Positions 10,025 through 19,513 of a DNA stretch of 64,000 bases are shown one piece after another. The position numbers were made by a program, and so were the translations under genes. Source of the stretch: Bradyrhizobium australiense. GTDB taxonomy: Bacteria; Pseudomonadota; Alphaproteobacteria; Rhizobiales; Xanthobacteraceae. Within the stretch, counting starts at the first letter, position 1. Each line of letters starts with the position of its first letter. Where the stretch lies: positions 124,001-188,000 of the forward strand of contig NZ_JAAVLX010000003.1 of NCBI RefSeq assembly GCF_013114825.1, given 5' to 3'. The notes beneath the pieces were generated by a model. That model was not told the origin of the DNA and ran no database searches. It saw nothing but the letters and a program-made list of their open reading frames with translations.

Positions 10025-10315
10025 TTATTTCGGCTTGGGCGCCGGCTGGTCCTGTGGCCGGACGCTCATGTTGCTCTCGGGCATCTTGTCGCGGCCCTGG
10101 TCGCTATTTTCGTCCCTCCCGCCCGAGGTGGAAGTTCCGCTACCGCTCGGGTTGGACGTACTTGCCCCGGTGGTTGCATTCGGCGCGGCGCTGGGATTTG
10201 CCGAACTGGCGGCGGGATCGCCGGTCGTAGATCCCCGCCCGCTGGGGGCGCCCTGCGCCAGGGCGAACGTGCAACTGCCAAGCAATACGCCCAGGATGAT
10301 CGCGATGCGTTTCAT
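10025..10315 (-). CDS. Small secreted low-complexity protein
   Basis: A 96-residue protein with a clear signal peptide (MKRIAIILGVLLGSCTFALA, cleavage likely after residue 20). The mature part is rich in Ser, Gly, Asn, Pro and Thr and is likely disordered. The ATG at 10315 follows GAGAGGAAG at good distance, which is why the longer frame to 10342 was not chosen. The Cys in the signal region is not in a convincing lipobox. It probably shares a transcript with the small membrane protein downstream. Function unknown. Confidence 0.6.
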   Translation of the reverse strand: MKRIAIILGVLLGSCTFALAQGAPSGRGSTTGDPAASSANPSAAPNATTGASTSNPSGSGTSTSGGRDENSDQGRDKMPESNMSVRPQDQPAPKPK

Positions 10316-10480
10316 GGTACTTCCTCTCTGAGGAAAAACCAATTTCGGCGGTCCGCGATGGTTCCTAAAGTACGCCCTTTCGATTGGAGTTCTCTAAGGC
10401 TCGCCTGAACCGCGCGCACGGCGGGAGCGCATCGATGATCCGGGGCCAACCGCCGGTCAGCCCCGGGGGGAGCATGGATC

Positions 10481-11452
10481 TCAGAGCTGCATGTTCATCG
10501 GCTCAGGATAATACCTGAAACCATCGCCGTTCTTGGCGACGTGGCCGTAGCCTGGCCAGGCGAAGTGATAGGACATGACAGGGATCTTCTGAGCCGCGAG
10601 CATGTCCAGCATCTTCACCCGCGAGGAAGCTGCCTGCTTCGGGTCGGTGTCGTAGGAGAACTCCATCCGCGGTTTCTCCAGCAGCAGCACCGCGTGATGC
10701 GAGAGGTCGCCGAGGAAGCAGAAGGATTTGCCTTTCGAACTGACCATGAAGATGGTGTGGCCGACGGTGTGGCCGGGAGCTGAGAGCGCGGTCACGCCCG
10801 GCAAGAATTCCTGGTTGTCCTTGATGAACACGATGCGGTCGCGCACCGGCATCAGGTTCTTGCGCGCGTGAATGACAAAATCCTTCAGCTGGCTGCCGAG
10901 CTTGCCTTCATCGGTCCAGAAATCGAAATCGCTCTGTGCGATGTAGACCTGCGCGTTTGGGAATAGCGGCTTGTCGTCGGCGCCGACCAGGCCACCGATG
11001 TGGTCGATATGGGCGTGCGAGCACACCACGGCGTCGATATCTTCAGGCTTGATGCCGGCCGCCGCCATGCTCTTCTGCTGCTGGCCGGTGGTCGGGCCGA
11101 ACGCCTTCGAGGTGCCCATTCCGGTGTCGAACAGGATCAGCTTGTCGCCGGTGTTCACGATCGGCGAGTTCTGCTCCAGCACGACGTTGTCCGGATTGAG
11201 GAAGTTGTCGGACAGCATCTTCTTCACTTCCTCCTTCGGAACGCCGGTAAACGTGCCGGAGGGATCGCCGAGCGGCAGCGGGCCGTCGGAGACAACAGTC
11301 ACTTCGGCGTTGCCGAGAACGAAGCGGTGCCAGTAGGGCGTCTGCGTGCCGAGTTTTGGTGCTTTTGCCAACGCGCTGCCACCGAGCATCGTTGTCGCAC
11401 TGAGCCCGGCGCCGAGCGCAAGCAAAGATCGTCGCGAAAGATTCGTCGTCAT
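10481..11452 (-). CDS. Tat-exported metallo-beta-lactamase-fold hydrolase
   Basis: A 323-residue protein starting with a twin-arginine leader (LSRRSLLALGAG, residues 5-16, cleavage near Ala29). The metal-binding motif HAHIDH is at residues 146-151; further ligands lie in APGHTVGH, GDLSHH and SYHFAWPG. This is the MBL fold, whose members include lactonases, glyoxalases and sulfatases; the layout resembles periplasmic AttM/AiiA-like members, but substrate cannot be read from sequence. The gene stands alone. A GC-rich hairpin (10440-10466) directly after the stop may end its transcript. Confidence 0.88.
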   Translation of the reverse strand: MTTNLSRRSLLALGAGLSATTMLGGSALAKAPKLGTQTPYWHRFVLGNAEVTVVSDGPLPLGDPSGTFTGVPKEEVKKMLSDNFLNPDNVVLEQNSPIVNTGDKLILFDTGMGTSKAFGPTTGQQQKSMAAAGIKPEDIDAVVCSHAHIDHIGGLVGADDKPLFPNAQVYIAQSDFDFWTDEGKLGSQLKDFVIHARKNLMPVRDRIVFIKDNQEFLPGVTALSAPGHTVGHTIFMVSSKGKSFCFLGDLSHHAVLLLEKPRMEFSYDTDPKQAASSRVKMLDMLAAQKIPVMSYHFAWPGYGHVAKNGDGFRYYPEPMNMQL

Positions 11453-11596
11453 GCGGCTTCCTCCACTAATTTATTGATTGCAGTACGTGCCCGGACGGAT
11501 TCATCCGTGCCTACAGGCTGCTCCCGCTTCCCGAAATTGGCAAGTGGGATGAGGAGACACGACAGGGATGCGAAAATGACGATGACGCGCCGCGGC

Positions 11597-11650
11597 GTTT
11601 GGCGAACCGTTTATTCTCGATGGTATCCCACATTTCCGCCGCGACATGGG
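11597..11650 (-). pseudogene. Remnant matching the 3' end of gshB
   Basis: Read on the minus strand this stretch encodes GAHVAAEMWDTIENKRFAK, closely matching the GshB C terminus [19 protein letters not shown] from the gene at 12831. The DNA also matches (TGGGATACCATCGAGAA against TGGGACACCATCGAGAA). Only about 18 codons are shared and there is no start or upstream domain, so it is a tail fragment, not a gene. It lies on the far side of the coiled-coil gene at 11747-12544, as if gshB's end had been duplicated around that gene. The gap 11453-11746 holds nothing else I can support. Confidence 0.5.
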
Positions 11651-11746
11651 CCCCCGAGCCGCGACTAATGACGACGATGTCGCGCGCGGCGTATCGCGTT
11701 GAGGCGTTGTTGCAGGAGAGGATTTCGATGATTACTGCGTCGACAG

Positions 11747-12544
11747 CTACCAATCGTAGTCGTCGTACATCCACTCCCTTGGGTATCGAGGCCGCGCTCT
11801 CGCTTGCGGCGGCGACCGCTCTGGTTTGCGCAAGGTCGGGGCTGGCTGCGTCGGAGGCGGTGATGTTTTGGGCGGGTTCTGCTCAGAAACCTTTGCGAGC
11901 GCGCGTTTCATCTCTTCCTGGCTCGCCTTCAGCTGCGCAATCGCTTTTGAATTGTCGCTGGCCATTTGTTGCTGGTTCGCCTTGAGCTGTTCGATGGTTC
12001 GCTCCAGGTTCGCGAGGTCGCGCGCGATCGTTTGCAGCAACTGTGTCTGTTCGGGAAGCGCGGCGGTCGTTGGCGGCGAGGCGTCTTGCGGTGGTGCGGC
12101 CTGAGCCAAGGTCGGTGCTTGCGGTGGTGCTGCCTCCGCCGCGGTCACCTGAACGGTAGATGGAGCAGGCTGCGCGGGCGATGGCGGATTTTCCGGCGGC
12201 AATGGTGGCGATGAAACGGGCTGCGGCGCCCACCAAGCGACAACCAGCTTGGCGCCGCCGCCATAGGACGACTGCAAAACCAGGGCAGCGACAATGATGC
12301 ACGCCGCCAGGGGCAAGGCAGCGAGTGTCCGGAGCGCCGGCCTTTTTTCCGGTAATAGCGGGGCAGGTCGGGCCGAAGGCGGATGCGCAGTATCGCGCTC
12401 CATTTTTGCAACCTGCTCAGTCAAATGCGCGAGCTGCTCATCCGCGCGTTTGATCTGTTCGCGGGCGTGCGCGAGCCTCTCATCGGCGCGCGCGACCGGA
12501 GCATCGTGGGATTCAGTTTCTTTCGGTGTAGGTGTGGAGTTCAT
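11747..12544 (-). CDS. Coiled-coil, proline-rich inner-membrane protein, hypothetical
   Basis: A 265-residue protein. A charged N-terminal coiled coil (about residues 18-50, repeats such as ADERLAHAREQIKRADEQL) is followed by one transmembrane helix (about 76-95), a Pro/Ala/Gln-rich linker, a second coiled coil (QTIARDLANLERTIEQLKAN) and a proline-rich tail ending REWMYDDYDW. The start ATG at 12544 follows GGAAAGGAAACGCC; the frame extends to 12892 but without a ribosome site. I recall near-identical proteins in several Bradyrhizobium genomes, with no function known. The flanking gshB-like remnant suggests it arrived by insertion or duplication. The 286-bp gap up to gshB holds no gene. Confidence 0.75.
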   Translation of the reverse strand: MNSTPTPKETESHDAPVARADERLAHAREQIKRADEQLAHLTEQVAKMERDTAHPPSARPAPLLPEKRPALRTLAALPLAACIIVAALVLQSSYGGGAKLVVAWWAPQPVSSPPLPPENPPSPAQPAPSTVQVTAAEAAPPQAPTLAQAAPPQDASPPTTAALPEQTQLLQTIARDLANLERTIEQLKANQQQMASDNSKAIAQLKASQEEMKRALAKVSEQNPPKTSPPPTQPAPTLRKPERSPPQARARPRYPREWMYDDYDW

Positions 12545-12830
12545 TGGCGTTTCCTTTCCGTCCAATGTCATCCGACGGTGGCCGGCCGAGCATCCGGCAG
12601 CGCTCCGTGCAGTCTTGCCCAAAGAATGGCCGCATGATGGTAGATATGGGATCACATCGCGATAGCATCGTAGAATCCAGGGGCCACTCCCGGCGGCGTA
12701 GCAGAACGGTGCCGCGGCTCTCCTCGTCGGTTCCAATCTGCCGGCAGGAGGCGCACGCAATTCATCCGGCTCAAATCCGGTCGCGTATGAGCGCGCTGCG
12801 AATGAGTCGGTCGATAGCGCGCCGGCGAAA

Positions 12831-13778
12831 TTATTTCCCGGCGCGCTTCTTCTCGATGGTGTCCCAGATCTTGCCGGCGACGTCCGCGCCATTGAGACGC
12901 TGAATCGCCCGGATGCCGGTCGGCGAGGTCACGTTGATCTCGGTGAGGTTGCCGTCGATCACGTCGATGCCGACGAACAGCAATCCGCGTTCACGGAGCG
13001 CAGGTCCCAGCGTGTCGCAGATCTCGCGCTCGCGCGGAGAAAGTTCGGTGGCCTGCGCGGCACCGCCGCGCACCATGTTGGAACGGAGGTCGTCGGGGGC
13101 GGGGACGCGGTTGACGGCGCCGGCGAACTCGCCGTCGATCAGGATGATGCGCTTGTCGCCGTGCTTCACCTCGGGCAGGAAGCGCTGAATCACCCAGGGC
13201 TCGCGGAAGGTGACCGAGAACATGTCGAACAACGAGCCGAAATTCATGTCCTGCGGCATCACGCGGAACACTGCGGCGCCGCCATGGCCGTGCAAGGGCT
13301 TCATGACCACGGCGCCGTGCTGGTCGCGGAACGAATTGATCTCGTCAAGGTCGCGCGAGATCAGCGTCGGCGGCATCAGCTGCGGAAAGTTCATCACGAA
13401 CAGTTTCTCCGGCGCGTTGCGCACCGAGGCTGGGTTGTTCACCACCAGCGTCTTCGGGTGGATGCGCTCGAGGAAATGGGTCGAGGTGATATAGGCGAGG
13501 TCGAACGGAGGATCCTGTCGCAGCAGGATGACGTCGAAGACTTCGAGCGGCTCGCGCTTGGGCTCGCCGAGCGTGAAATGATCGCCGATCTCGTCGCGCA
13601 CGGTAAGATGCTGGACCGGCGCCAGCAGCTCGTCACCGCGGAGCGAGAGCTTGTCCGGGGTGTAATAGGAAAGGCTGTGGCCGCGCTTCTGCGCTTCCAG
13701 GAGCAGCGCAAAGGTCGAATCGCCGCGGATGTTGATGCGCGCGATGGGGTCCATCTGGACGGCGACATTCAGTTTCAT
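12831..13778 (-). CDS. gshB: Glutathione synthetase
   Basis: A 315-residue ATP-grasp ligase that joins gamma-glutamylcysteine and glycine, the second step of glutathione synthesis. Family marks are the N terminus [34 protein letters not shown] (ATP-binding loop), [11 protein letters not shown] and the metal/ATP site [24 protein letters not shown]. Full length for the bacterial GshB family. It is downstream of rsmI and yraN on the minus strand with 33 bp to yraN, an arrangement common in alphaproteobacteria. Confidence 0.96.
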   Translation of the reverse strand: MKLNVAVQMDPIARINIRGDSTFALLLEAQKRGHSLSYYTPDKLSLRGDELLAPVQHLTVRDEIGDHFTLGEPKREPLEVFDVILLRQDPPFDLAYITSTHFLERIHPKTLVVNNPASVRNAPEKLFVMNFPQLMPPTLISRDLDEINSFRDQHGAVVMKPLHGHGGAAVFRVMPQDMNFGSLFDMFSVTFREPWVIQRFLPEVKHGDKRIILIDGEFAGAVNRVPAPDDLRSNMVRGGAAQATELSPREREICDTLGPALRERGLLFVGIDVIDGNLTEINVTSPTGIRAIQRLNGADVAGKIWDTIEKKRAGK

Positions 13779-13811
13779 TGGAGTATCCGGCTCTCTGGAG
13801 GGAAATCTTGC

Positions 13812-14225
13812 TTACACGCTGGCGTCGAATGCCGCTAACAGGTGGCGTGGCAGACGCCGGGGCGCAATCAGGACCGCGTCAAATCGAAGCTCGAATTCGG
13901 CATGCTCGGGGTGCGCCATCAGCCAGGCTTGGGCGGCGTCGATGATGCGGGCCTGCTGGCGCGCCGTGACGGCGTAGGCGGCGTCATCGAGGCTGGCTCT
14001 AGCCTTGACCTCGATAAAAGCAATCAAACTGCGCCTCCTCGCCACCAGGTCGATCTCGCCATAGGGGGTGCGGAAGCGCTTTGCCAGAATGCGATAGCCC
14101 TTGGCCATCAGATAGGCCGCGGCGCGGCTTTCGGCGGAAAGCCCGGTGCGAAAGGCCGCGACCCGCTCGGGCGCGGCGAGTTTGGCGGGCGCATCGGGCG
14201 GCGTGGCGCCGTCAGTCTTCGCCAT
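13812..14225 (-). CDS. yraN: UPF0102 family (YraN) nuclease-like protein
   Basis: A 137-residue protein of the YraN family, which has a Holliday-junction-resolvase/restriction-endonuclease-like fold. The core [30 protein letters not shown], here split as [17 protein letters not shown] and [11 protein letters not shown], carries the E-D-ExK catalytic pattern. The role is unproven; members are often called putative endonucleases. The ATG at 14225 overlaps the rsmI stop by 14 bp, so the two are translationally coupled. The rsmI-yraN pairing is conserved across proteobacteria. Confidence 0.9.
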   Translation of the reverse strand: MAKTDGATPPDAPAKLAAPERVAAFRTGLSAESRAAAYLMAKGYRILAKRFRTPYGEIDLVARRRSLIAFIEVKARASLDDAAYAVTARQQARIIDAAQAWLMAHPEHAEFELRFDAVLIAPRRLPRHLLAAFDASV

Positions 14226-15177
14226 CGCTGCCTCTTGCTCGCTTGGCGGCTTCTTTGGCGAGCTCCAGCGCGCGGGCATAGACCTCGCGGCGCGGCCGCC
14301 CCGAAAGCTCGACCGCATGCGCCACGCTGTCCTTGACGCTTTCGCGCGCCAGCGACGATCGCAGCAGGTCGTCGAGGTCATGTTGGGGCATGACATCGGC
14401 GTCCTTGCGCGGCGGGCCGATCACGAGCACGAACTCGCCGCGGGTTTCCAGCGTATCGGCGGTCTTGGCCAGCTCGGTGATGGGGGCACGCTTGATGTCC
14501 TCGTGCAGCTTTGTGAGTTCGCGGCAGATCGCGGCGTCGCGCCCGGCCATGATCTCGGCGAGGTCGGCGAGCGTTTCCTGCACGCGGTTGCCGGATTCGA
14601 ACATCACCAGCGTGGCATCGATCCTCGCCAATTCGGCCAGCCGCGTCCGTCGTGAGACTTGTTTGGCCGGCAAAAATCCCTCGAAGTAAAACCGGTCGGT
14701 GGGCAGTGCTGCGACCGAAAGCGCCGTCAGCACCGAGGACGCACCGGGCACCGCGATCACGGCGTGGCCGGCCGCAGAGACCTCGCGCACCAGCTTGAAG
14801 CCGGGATCGGAGATCAAGGGCGTGCCGGCGTCCGATACCAGCGCGATCGACGCGCCCTGCGCCAGCCGCTCCAGGATTTTCGGCCTTGCCATCGCCGCGT
14901 TGTGCTCGTGATACGGCTTGAGCTCTGCCGAGATCGCATAGCGCTCGATCAGGCGGCGGGTGATGCGGGTGTCCTCGCAGGCGATGATATCGACGCCGGC
15001 CAAGATCTCCAGCGCGCGCAAGGTGATGTCGCCGAGATTGCCGATCGGGGTTGCTACCAGATAGAGGCCAGGAGCCGGCTTCGCGGCATTCAGAATGTGG
15101 CCGCCAATCAGAAATGTTCGGTTGGCCGAACCTGGATCGGTATCGAAGCCGTAGCTTGAACTGGGCTTTGCGCGCAT
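14212..15177 (-). CDS. rsmI: 16S rRNA (cytidine-1402-2'-O)-methyltransferase
   Basis: A 321-residue SAM-dependent methyltransferase that modifies C1402 in the decoding centre of 16S rRNA. Family marks: [48 protein letters not shown] and [14 protein letters not shown] at 15177 is used; a GTG sits directly before it. The first 35 residues precede the catalytic domain and look poorly conserved, so the true start could be internal. It is divergent from the lipoprotein gene at 15401; the same three partners (LpoA-like, RsmI, YraN) cluster in many proteobacteria. Confidence 0.94.
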   Translation of the reverse strand: MRAKPSSSYGFDTDPGSANRTFLIGGHILNAAKPAPGLYLVATPIGNLGDITLRALEILAGVDIIACEDTRITRRLIERYAISAELKPYHEHNAAMARPKILERLAQGASIALVSDAGTPLISDPGFKLVREVSAAGHAVIAVPGASSVLTALSVAALPTDRFYFEGFLPAKQVSRRTRLAELARIDATLVMFESGNRVQETLADLAEIMAGRDAAICRELTKLHEDIKRAPITELAKTADTLETRGEFVLVIGPPRKDADVMPQHDLDDLLRSSLARESVKDSVAHAVELSGRPRREVYARALELAKEAAKRARGSDGED

Positions 15178-15400
15178 CACGGCAATCTAAAGCGGTCTTG
15201 GTGCAAGCGCTATATCTGGCGGGATGGCGGCAAAACCGAAGTTCCCGGCATTATGCGGCGAGATCGTAATCCTTTTGTTTTGGTTAACTAATCCTCGACA
15301 ATATGCAGAATCCCGCAGGTTGGGTTCAGTAGCGGTTCAGGTGCCTCGGCCCAGAAAGCCGGAATCCTGACCGACGGCGGTCGGTCAAGAGAAGAGACAG

Positions 15401-16612
15401 ATGGTAGGTCCGCTCAATCGTAAGCCCGGATCCTCGGTTCCGTGCCCGTCAAGCCCGACCCGGCGGACGGCACTCGGTCTAATACTCGGAGCACCGCTGC
15501 TCGGCGGCTGCGCCGGCGGCCCGGTTTCCAATCCGTTCGGCCCGTCCGCGCCCGAGGGGCCCCCAGGCCCGCAGCAACAGCCGCTTGCGGTCGGCACCGG
15601 GCAGGTCAAGGTCGGCCTGATCCTGCCGCTCTCGGCCGCCGGCAATGCCGGCGTCGCCGCGCAATCGATGAAGAATGCAGCCGAAATGGCGTTGGCGGAA
15701 TTCCAGAATCCGAACATTCAGCTTCTGATCAAGGACGACGGCGGCAGTCCGCAGGGCGCCCAGCAGGTCACCCAGCAGGCGCTCGGCGAGGGCGTGGAAA
15801 TCATTCTAGGCCCGCTGTTTGCGGCCTCGGTGCCGGCGACTGCGCAACTGACCCGCGCACGCGGCATTTCGGTGATCGCGTTCTCGACCGATTCCAGCGT
15901 CGCCGGACGCGGCGTTTATCTCCTGAGCTTCCTGCCGGAGTCCGACGTCAATCGGATAGTCGATTATTCGGCCAGCATCGGAAAGAAATCGTTTGCGGCG
16001 CTGTTGCCCGACAACGCCTATGGCAACGTGGTGGAAGCGGCGTTCAAGCAGGCGGTCGGCCGCAAGGGGCGCATCGTCGCTTTCGAGAAATACACCGCCG
16101 ATCGCGCCGGGGCGGCGCGGACGGTGGCGCAGTCGCTCGGCTCGGCGGACGCGCTGTTCATCGCCGACGACGGCGAATCGGTCGTGGCGGCGGCGGATGC
16201 CTTGACCGCGGCGGGCGCGAATTTGCGCAATATCCAGTTGCTCGGCACCGGGCTCTGGGACAACCCGCGCGTCTATGCAAGCGCGACGCTGCAGGGCGGG
16301 CTCTATGCCGCGCCGGATCCGTCGGGCTTCCGCGCCTTCTCCGGCCGCTATCGCGCCAAATACGGCGCAGACCCCGTGCGCACTGCAACGCTGGCTTATG
16401 ATGCAGTCGCGCTGGTTGCTGCGCTGTCGAAGCAGCAGGGCGGCCAACGCTTTGCGCCGGAGACGCTGACCAACCCATCTGGCTTCGCCGGCATCGACGG
16501 CCTGTTTCGATTCCGCTCCGACGGCACCAACGAGCGCGGCCTTGCGGTGATGAAGGTCGCCAGCGGCGGCAGCACGCCGGTCGCGGGTTCGCCGAAAAGC
16601 TTTGGGGCGTGA
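15401..16612 (+). CDS. Penicillin-binding protein activator / leucine-binding-type lipoprotein
   Basis: A 403-residue exported lipoprotein: the signal region ends in the lipobox LLGGC with Cys37 as lipid anchor. The mature part is a type I periplasmic-binding-protein fold (VKVGLILPLSAAGNAG, KDDGGSPQGAQQ, ILGPLFAASVP). This matches the C-terminal domain of LpoA, the outer-membrane activator of PBP1a in Enterobacteria, and databases name such alphaproteobacterial proteins 'penicillin-binding protein activator'. The position beside rsmI-yraN, as for lpoA in E. coli, supports that reading. Ligand binding is unproven; an amino-acid ABC binding role is less likely as no permease is near. Confidence 0.85.
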   Translation: MVGPLNRKPGSSVPCPSSPTRRTALGLILGAPLLGGCAGGPVSNPFGPSAPEGPPGPQQQPLAVGTGQVKVGLILPLSAAGNAGVAAQSMKNAAEMALAEFQNPNIQLLIKDDGGSPQGAQQVTQQALGEGVEIILGPLFAASVPATAQLTRARGISVIAFSTDSSVAGRGVYLLSFLPESDVNRIVDYSASIGKKSFAALLPDNAYGNVVEAAFKQAVGRKGRIVAFEKYTADRAGAARTVAQSLGSADALFIADDGESVVAAADALTAAGANLRNIQLLGTGLWDNPRVYASATLQGGLYAAPDPSGFRAFSGRYRAKYGADPVRTATLAYDAVALVAALSKQQGGQRFAPETLTNPSGFAGIDGLFRFRSDGTNERGLAVMKVASGGSTPVAGSPKSFGA

Positions 16613-16622
16613 TGGCCGCGTA

Positions 16623-16703
16623 GCCCGGGTGGAGCGAAGCGCAACCCGGGGACTGTCTCGGAAGCGGATACACTTTTCCCGGATTGCGCTTCGCTCCATC
16701 CGG
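16623..16703. repeat. Dispersed palindromic repeat, family C copy 1
   Basis: GCCCGGGTGGAGCGAAGCGC on the left and GCGCTTCGCTCCATCCGG on the right form inverted arms with smaller CCCGGG boxes inside. A second copy is at 48299-48383. It sits between two convergent genes (lipoprotein and hemW) and could form a strong hairpin in either transcript. Confidence 0.75.
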
Positions 16704-16716
16704 ACACAGCTTTGCG

Positions 16717-17886
16717 TTACGCCGCGAGGTCCGCCACCACGGCGTCCAGCACTGGAAAACCGTCCTTGGTCACCCGCAGCCTGCCGTCGGCGTCGACGGA
16801 AATCGCGCCTTCCGCGCGCAGGATGGCGATCCGGTTCGGGTCGAGCGCTCGGCCTGACAATGCCGCATAGCGGCGCGGATCGATGCCTTCGGCGAGCCGC
16901 AGCCCCATCAGCAAAAATTCGTCGGCGCGTTCTTCGCTGTTGAGGTGATCGTCCGTGATGACGCCATGGCCGTTGGCCTCGACGCGCATCAACCAGGCCT
17001 CCGGGCGCTTCTCGGTCGCGGTCGCGTGTCGTGCACCGTCAACGTTGAGCCGGCCATGCGCGCCGGGGCCGATGCCGGCATATTCCTCGCCGCGCCAGTA
17101 GACCAGATTGTGCTGGCATTCCGCACCTTCGCGGGCGTGGTTCGAAATCTCGTAGGCCGGCAAGCCGTGCTGCGCGCAGACTTCCTGTGTCACGTCATAG
17201 AGCGTGCGCGCCACCGCCTCATCCGGTGTCTTCAGTTTGCCGGCGGCATGCAGGCCGAAGAACGGCGTGCCTTCCTCGATGGTGAGCTGGTACAGCGAGA
17301 GATGCTCGGCGGCTTCGGAAATCGCGAGCTTCAGTTCATCCGCCCACATCTGCGGCGTCTGGTCGGGGCGAGCGTAGATCAGGTCGAACGAGTAGCGGTC
17401 GAACGCGGTGCGCGCGATCGCGACCGCATCGAGCGCCTCGCGCGCGCTGTGCAATCGTCCGAGCGCCTTCAGCGAGGCGTCGTCGAGCGCCTGCACGCCA
17501 AGCGAGACGCGGTTGACGCCGGCTGACCGATAGCCGCGAAACCGCGTCGCTTCCACGCTGGTCGGATTGGCCTCCAGCGTCACCTCGACATTGCCGGCGA
17601 CGCGCCAGTGCTTACCGATCGCATCAAGAATCGCGCCGACGGTGTGCGGCTGCATCAGGGACGGCGTGCCGCCGCCGAGAAAGATCGACGTCACGGTTCG
17701 CCCCGGCGCCCGCGCCGCCGTGGTTTCGATCTCGCGGGCGAAGGCGCGGGCAAAACGCTCCTCGTCAACAGGTGCGTGGCGGACGTGGCTGTTGAAATCG
17801 CAATACGGGCATTTCGACAGGCAGAACGGCCAGTGCACGTAGACGCCGAAGGCATCTCTGGGGCGGGGTCGCTCGCGACTAGCCAA
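16717..17886 (-). CDS. hemW: Radical SAM heme chaperone HemW
   Basis: A 389-residue radical SAM protein. The [4Fe-4S] motif [10 protein letters not shown] (CxxxCxxC) follows VYVHWPF, with GGGTPSL downstream. The C-terminal domain typical of HemW is present. HemW binds heme and hands it to respiratory enzymes; members were once called HemN-like coproporphyrinogen oxidases, but the extra N-terminal features of HemN are absent. The likely start is TTG at 17886, which overlaps the rdgB stop by 8 bp; the frame runs on to 17967 only as an rdgB shadow. It forms a minus-strand operon with rdgB and rph. Confidence 0.9.
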   Translation of the reverse strand: MASRERPRPRDAFGVYVHWPFCLSKCPYCDFNSHVRHAPVDEERFARAFAREIETTAARAPGRTVTSIFLGGGTPSLMQPHTVGAILDAIGKHWRVAGNVEVTLEANPTSVEATRFRGYRSAGVNRVSLGVQALDDASLKALGRLHSAREALDAVAIARTAFDRYSFDLIYARPDQTPQMWADELKLAISEAAEHLSLYQLTIEEGTPFFGLHAAGKLKTPDEAVARTLYDVTQEVCAQHGLPAYEISNHAREGAECQHNLVYWRGEEYAGIGPGAHGRLNVDGARHATATEKRPEAWLMRVEANGHGVITDDHLNSEERADEFLLMGLRLAEGIDPRRYAALSGRALDPNRIAILRAEGAISVDADGRLRVTKDGFPVLDAVVADLAA

Positions 17887-18508
17887 GGCAGATCTCCGCC
17901 AGTTTGACGAAGGCGCGGGCTCGGTGCGATAGGCCGAGGCCCAAAGGCGGCAGACCGTGCTTCTCAATCGAGGTCATCTCGCCAAAGGTCCGCGTGTGCC
18001 CGTCGGGCAGGAATGCCGGATCATAGCCGAAACCGGCGGTGCCGCGCGGTGGCCAGACCAGGGTTCCATCGGCGCGCGCCTCGACTTCCTCGAGATGGCC
18101 GTCCGGCCAGGCGACGCACAGGGCCGAGACGAAATGCGCTGTTCGGCGATCGGGCGTGGTCGCGCCGCGCTCCTGTAGCAGCCGCTCGATTCTTGTCATC
18201 GCCGCCATGAAATCCTTGCCCTCGCCGGCCCAGCGCGCCGAATAGATTCCGGGCGCACCATCGAGTGCATCGACCACGAGACCGGAATCATCGGCAAAGG
18301 CTGGCAATTGCGCGGCCTTCGCCGCCGCGATCGCCTTGATCGCCGCGTTCGCCCGAAACGTCTCGCCGGTTTCCTCGGGCTCGCCGAGACCCAGTTCGCC
18401 CGCGGAAACGGCCTCGACGCCATGCGGCGCCAGCAATTCCCGCATCTCGGCAAGCTTGCCGGAATTGTGGGTCGCGATCACGAGCCGGCCGGTGATTCGA
18501 CGGTGCAT
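17879..18508 (-). CDS. rdgB: dITP/XTP pyrophosphatase (RdgB/HAM1 family)
   Basis: A 209-residue housecleaning enzyme that hydrolyses dITP, ITP and XTP to monophosphates, keeping deaminated purines out of nucleic acids. Motifs: [18 protein letters not shown] (phosphate loop), [36 protein letters not shown] here shortened to [10 protein letters not shown], and [12 protein letters not shown]. It starts 11 bp after the rph stop and its end overlaps hemW. The rph-rdgB-hemW order beside hrcA is standard in rhizobiales. Confidence 0.96.
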   Translation of the reverse strand: MHRRITGRLVIATHNSGKLAEMRELLAPHGVEAVSAGELGLGEPEETGETFRANAAIKAIAAAKAAQLPAFADDSGLVVDALDGAPGIYSARWAGEGKDFMAAMTRIERLLQERGATTPDRRTAHFVSALCVAWPDGHLEEVEARADGTLVWPPRGTAGFGYDPAFLPDGHTRTFGEMTSIEKHGLPPLGLGLSHRARAFVKLAEICLG

Positions 18509-18519
18509 GTGCGATCAGA

Positions 18520-19233
18520 CTACGCCACAGCCAGTTTCTGCAAGTCCACCAGACGCGCGACACCCTTGCGCGCCAGTTCCATCAGCGCCAGGAACTCGTC
18601 CTGCGAGAACGGCGTCTTCTCGGCGGTGCCCTGCACCTCGATGATGCGGCCATCGCCCGTCATGACGAAATTGGCGTCGGTCTCGGCCTCGGAATCCTCG
18701 GCATAATCGAGGTCGAGCACCGGCGTGCCCTGATAGATACCGCAGGAAATCGCGGCGACATTGTCGCGCAGCACGCTGGCTTTCAGCATGTTTCGGTTCT
18801 TCATCCAGCCTATGCAGTCAGCCAGCGCCACCCAGGCGCCGGTGATCGAGGCCGTGCGGGTGCCGCCATCGGCCTGGATCACGTCGCAATCAACCGTGAT
18901 CTGGCGCTCGCCGAGCGCTTCAAGGTCGACGGCCGCGCGCAAGGAGCGGCCGATCAGCCGCTGGATCTCGACCGTGCGGCCGCCCTGCTTGCCGGCCGCC
19001 GCCTCGCGCCGGGTCCGCTCCAATGTGGCGCGCGGCAGCATGCCGTATTCGGCGGTGACCCAGCCGCGGCCTTGGCCCTTCAACCAGGGCGGCAGCCGTT
19101 CTTCCAGCGTGGCGGTGACCAGCACATGGGTGTCGCCGAACTTCACCATGCAGGAACCTTCGGCATATTTGACCACGCCGCGTTCCAGCGACACGGGGCG
19201 CAACTGATCGGGCGCACGGCGGCTCGGCCGCAT
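18520..19233 (-). CDS. rph: Ribonuclease PH
   Basis: A 237-residue phosphorolytic 3'-5' exoribonuclease that trims tRNA 3' ends. Marks: [63 protein letters not shown] and the C-terminal [12 protein letters not shown]. It acts as a hexameric ring. ATG at 19233 follows GAAAGGA. The frame continues upstream to 19350 but has no ribosome site. It diverges from hrcA; the 280-bp gap carries a large repeat (D1) and presumably both promoters. Confidence 0.96.
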   Translation of the reverse strand: MRPSRRAPDQLRPVSLERGVVKYAEGSCMVKFGDTHVLVTATLEERLPPWLKGQGRGWVTAEYGMLPRATLERTRREAAAGKQGGRTVEIQRLIGRSLRAAVDLEALGERQITVDCDVIQADGGTRTASITGAWVALADCIGWMKNRNMLKASVLRDNVAAISCGIYQGTPVLDLDYAEDSEAETDANFVMTGDGRIIEVQGTAEKTPFSQDEFLALMELARKGVARLVDLQKLAVA

Positions 19234-19327
19234 GGGGAATCCTTTCAAAAATCGACGAAAATTCGTTCGCGGTGCTTGTAGGAGGGGGAACGGGCAGCGG
19301 CAAGGGTTTTTGCCTTGTTTCGGAATG

Positions 19328-19450
19328 GAGGTTCGGTTCTGACGGATCAAACCGAACCTCTATCGTCTTATTCTGACGCGTTTTCTTCACGCGAACCGGC
19401 ATCCACCCCGGATCAAATCCGGGGCAGGCTTTCGCTCGAAAACGCTATGG
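19328..19450 (+). repeat. Dispersed repeat, family D copy 1 (upstream of hrcA)
   Basis: Two modules. The first is a perfect 11-bp hairpin GAGGTTCGGTT (19328-19338) with AACCGAACCTC (19350-19360). The second is GACGCGTTTTCTTCACGCGAACCGG, here quoted as GACGCGTTTTCTTCACGCG, ending GCTCGAAAACGCTATGG, with an internal palindrome CCCCGGATCAAATCCGGGG. I recall the second module as very common in Bradyrhizobium. Other copies: 20638, 32227 (reverse) and 53607. Confidence 0.8.
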
Positions 19451-19513
19451 CGAAGGCGGCGCTTGTCATCGGCTCTCTGGATCGACAAATTAGGGGGTAT
19501 CAGGGAGTTAACA

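Noticed and set aside
10440..10466. CCGGGGC/GCCCCGG hairpin after the MBL-fold gene
   Set aside because: Could be a terminator but has no T-run; mentioned under the gene rather than listed as a separate site.
11511..11774. An 87-codon minus-strand frame containing the GshB-like tail
   Set aside because: Only the tail segment is gene-like; the rest is not, and there is no ribosome site. Treated as a remnant.
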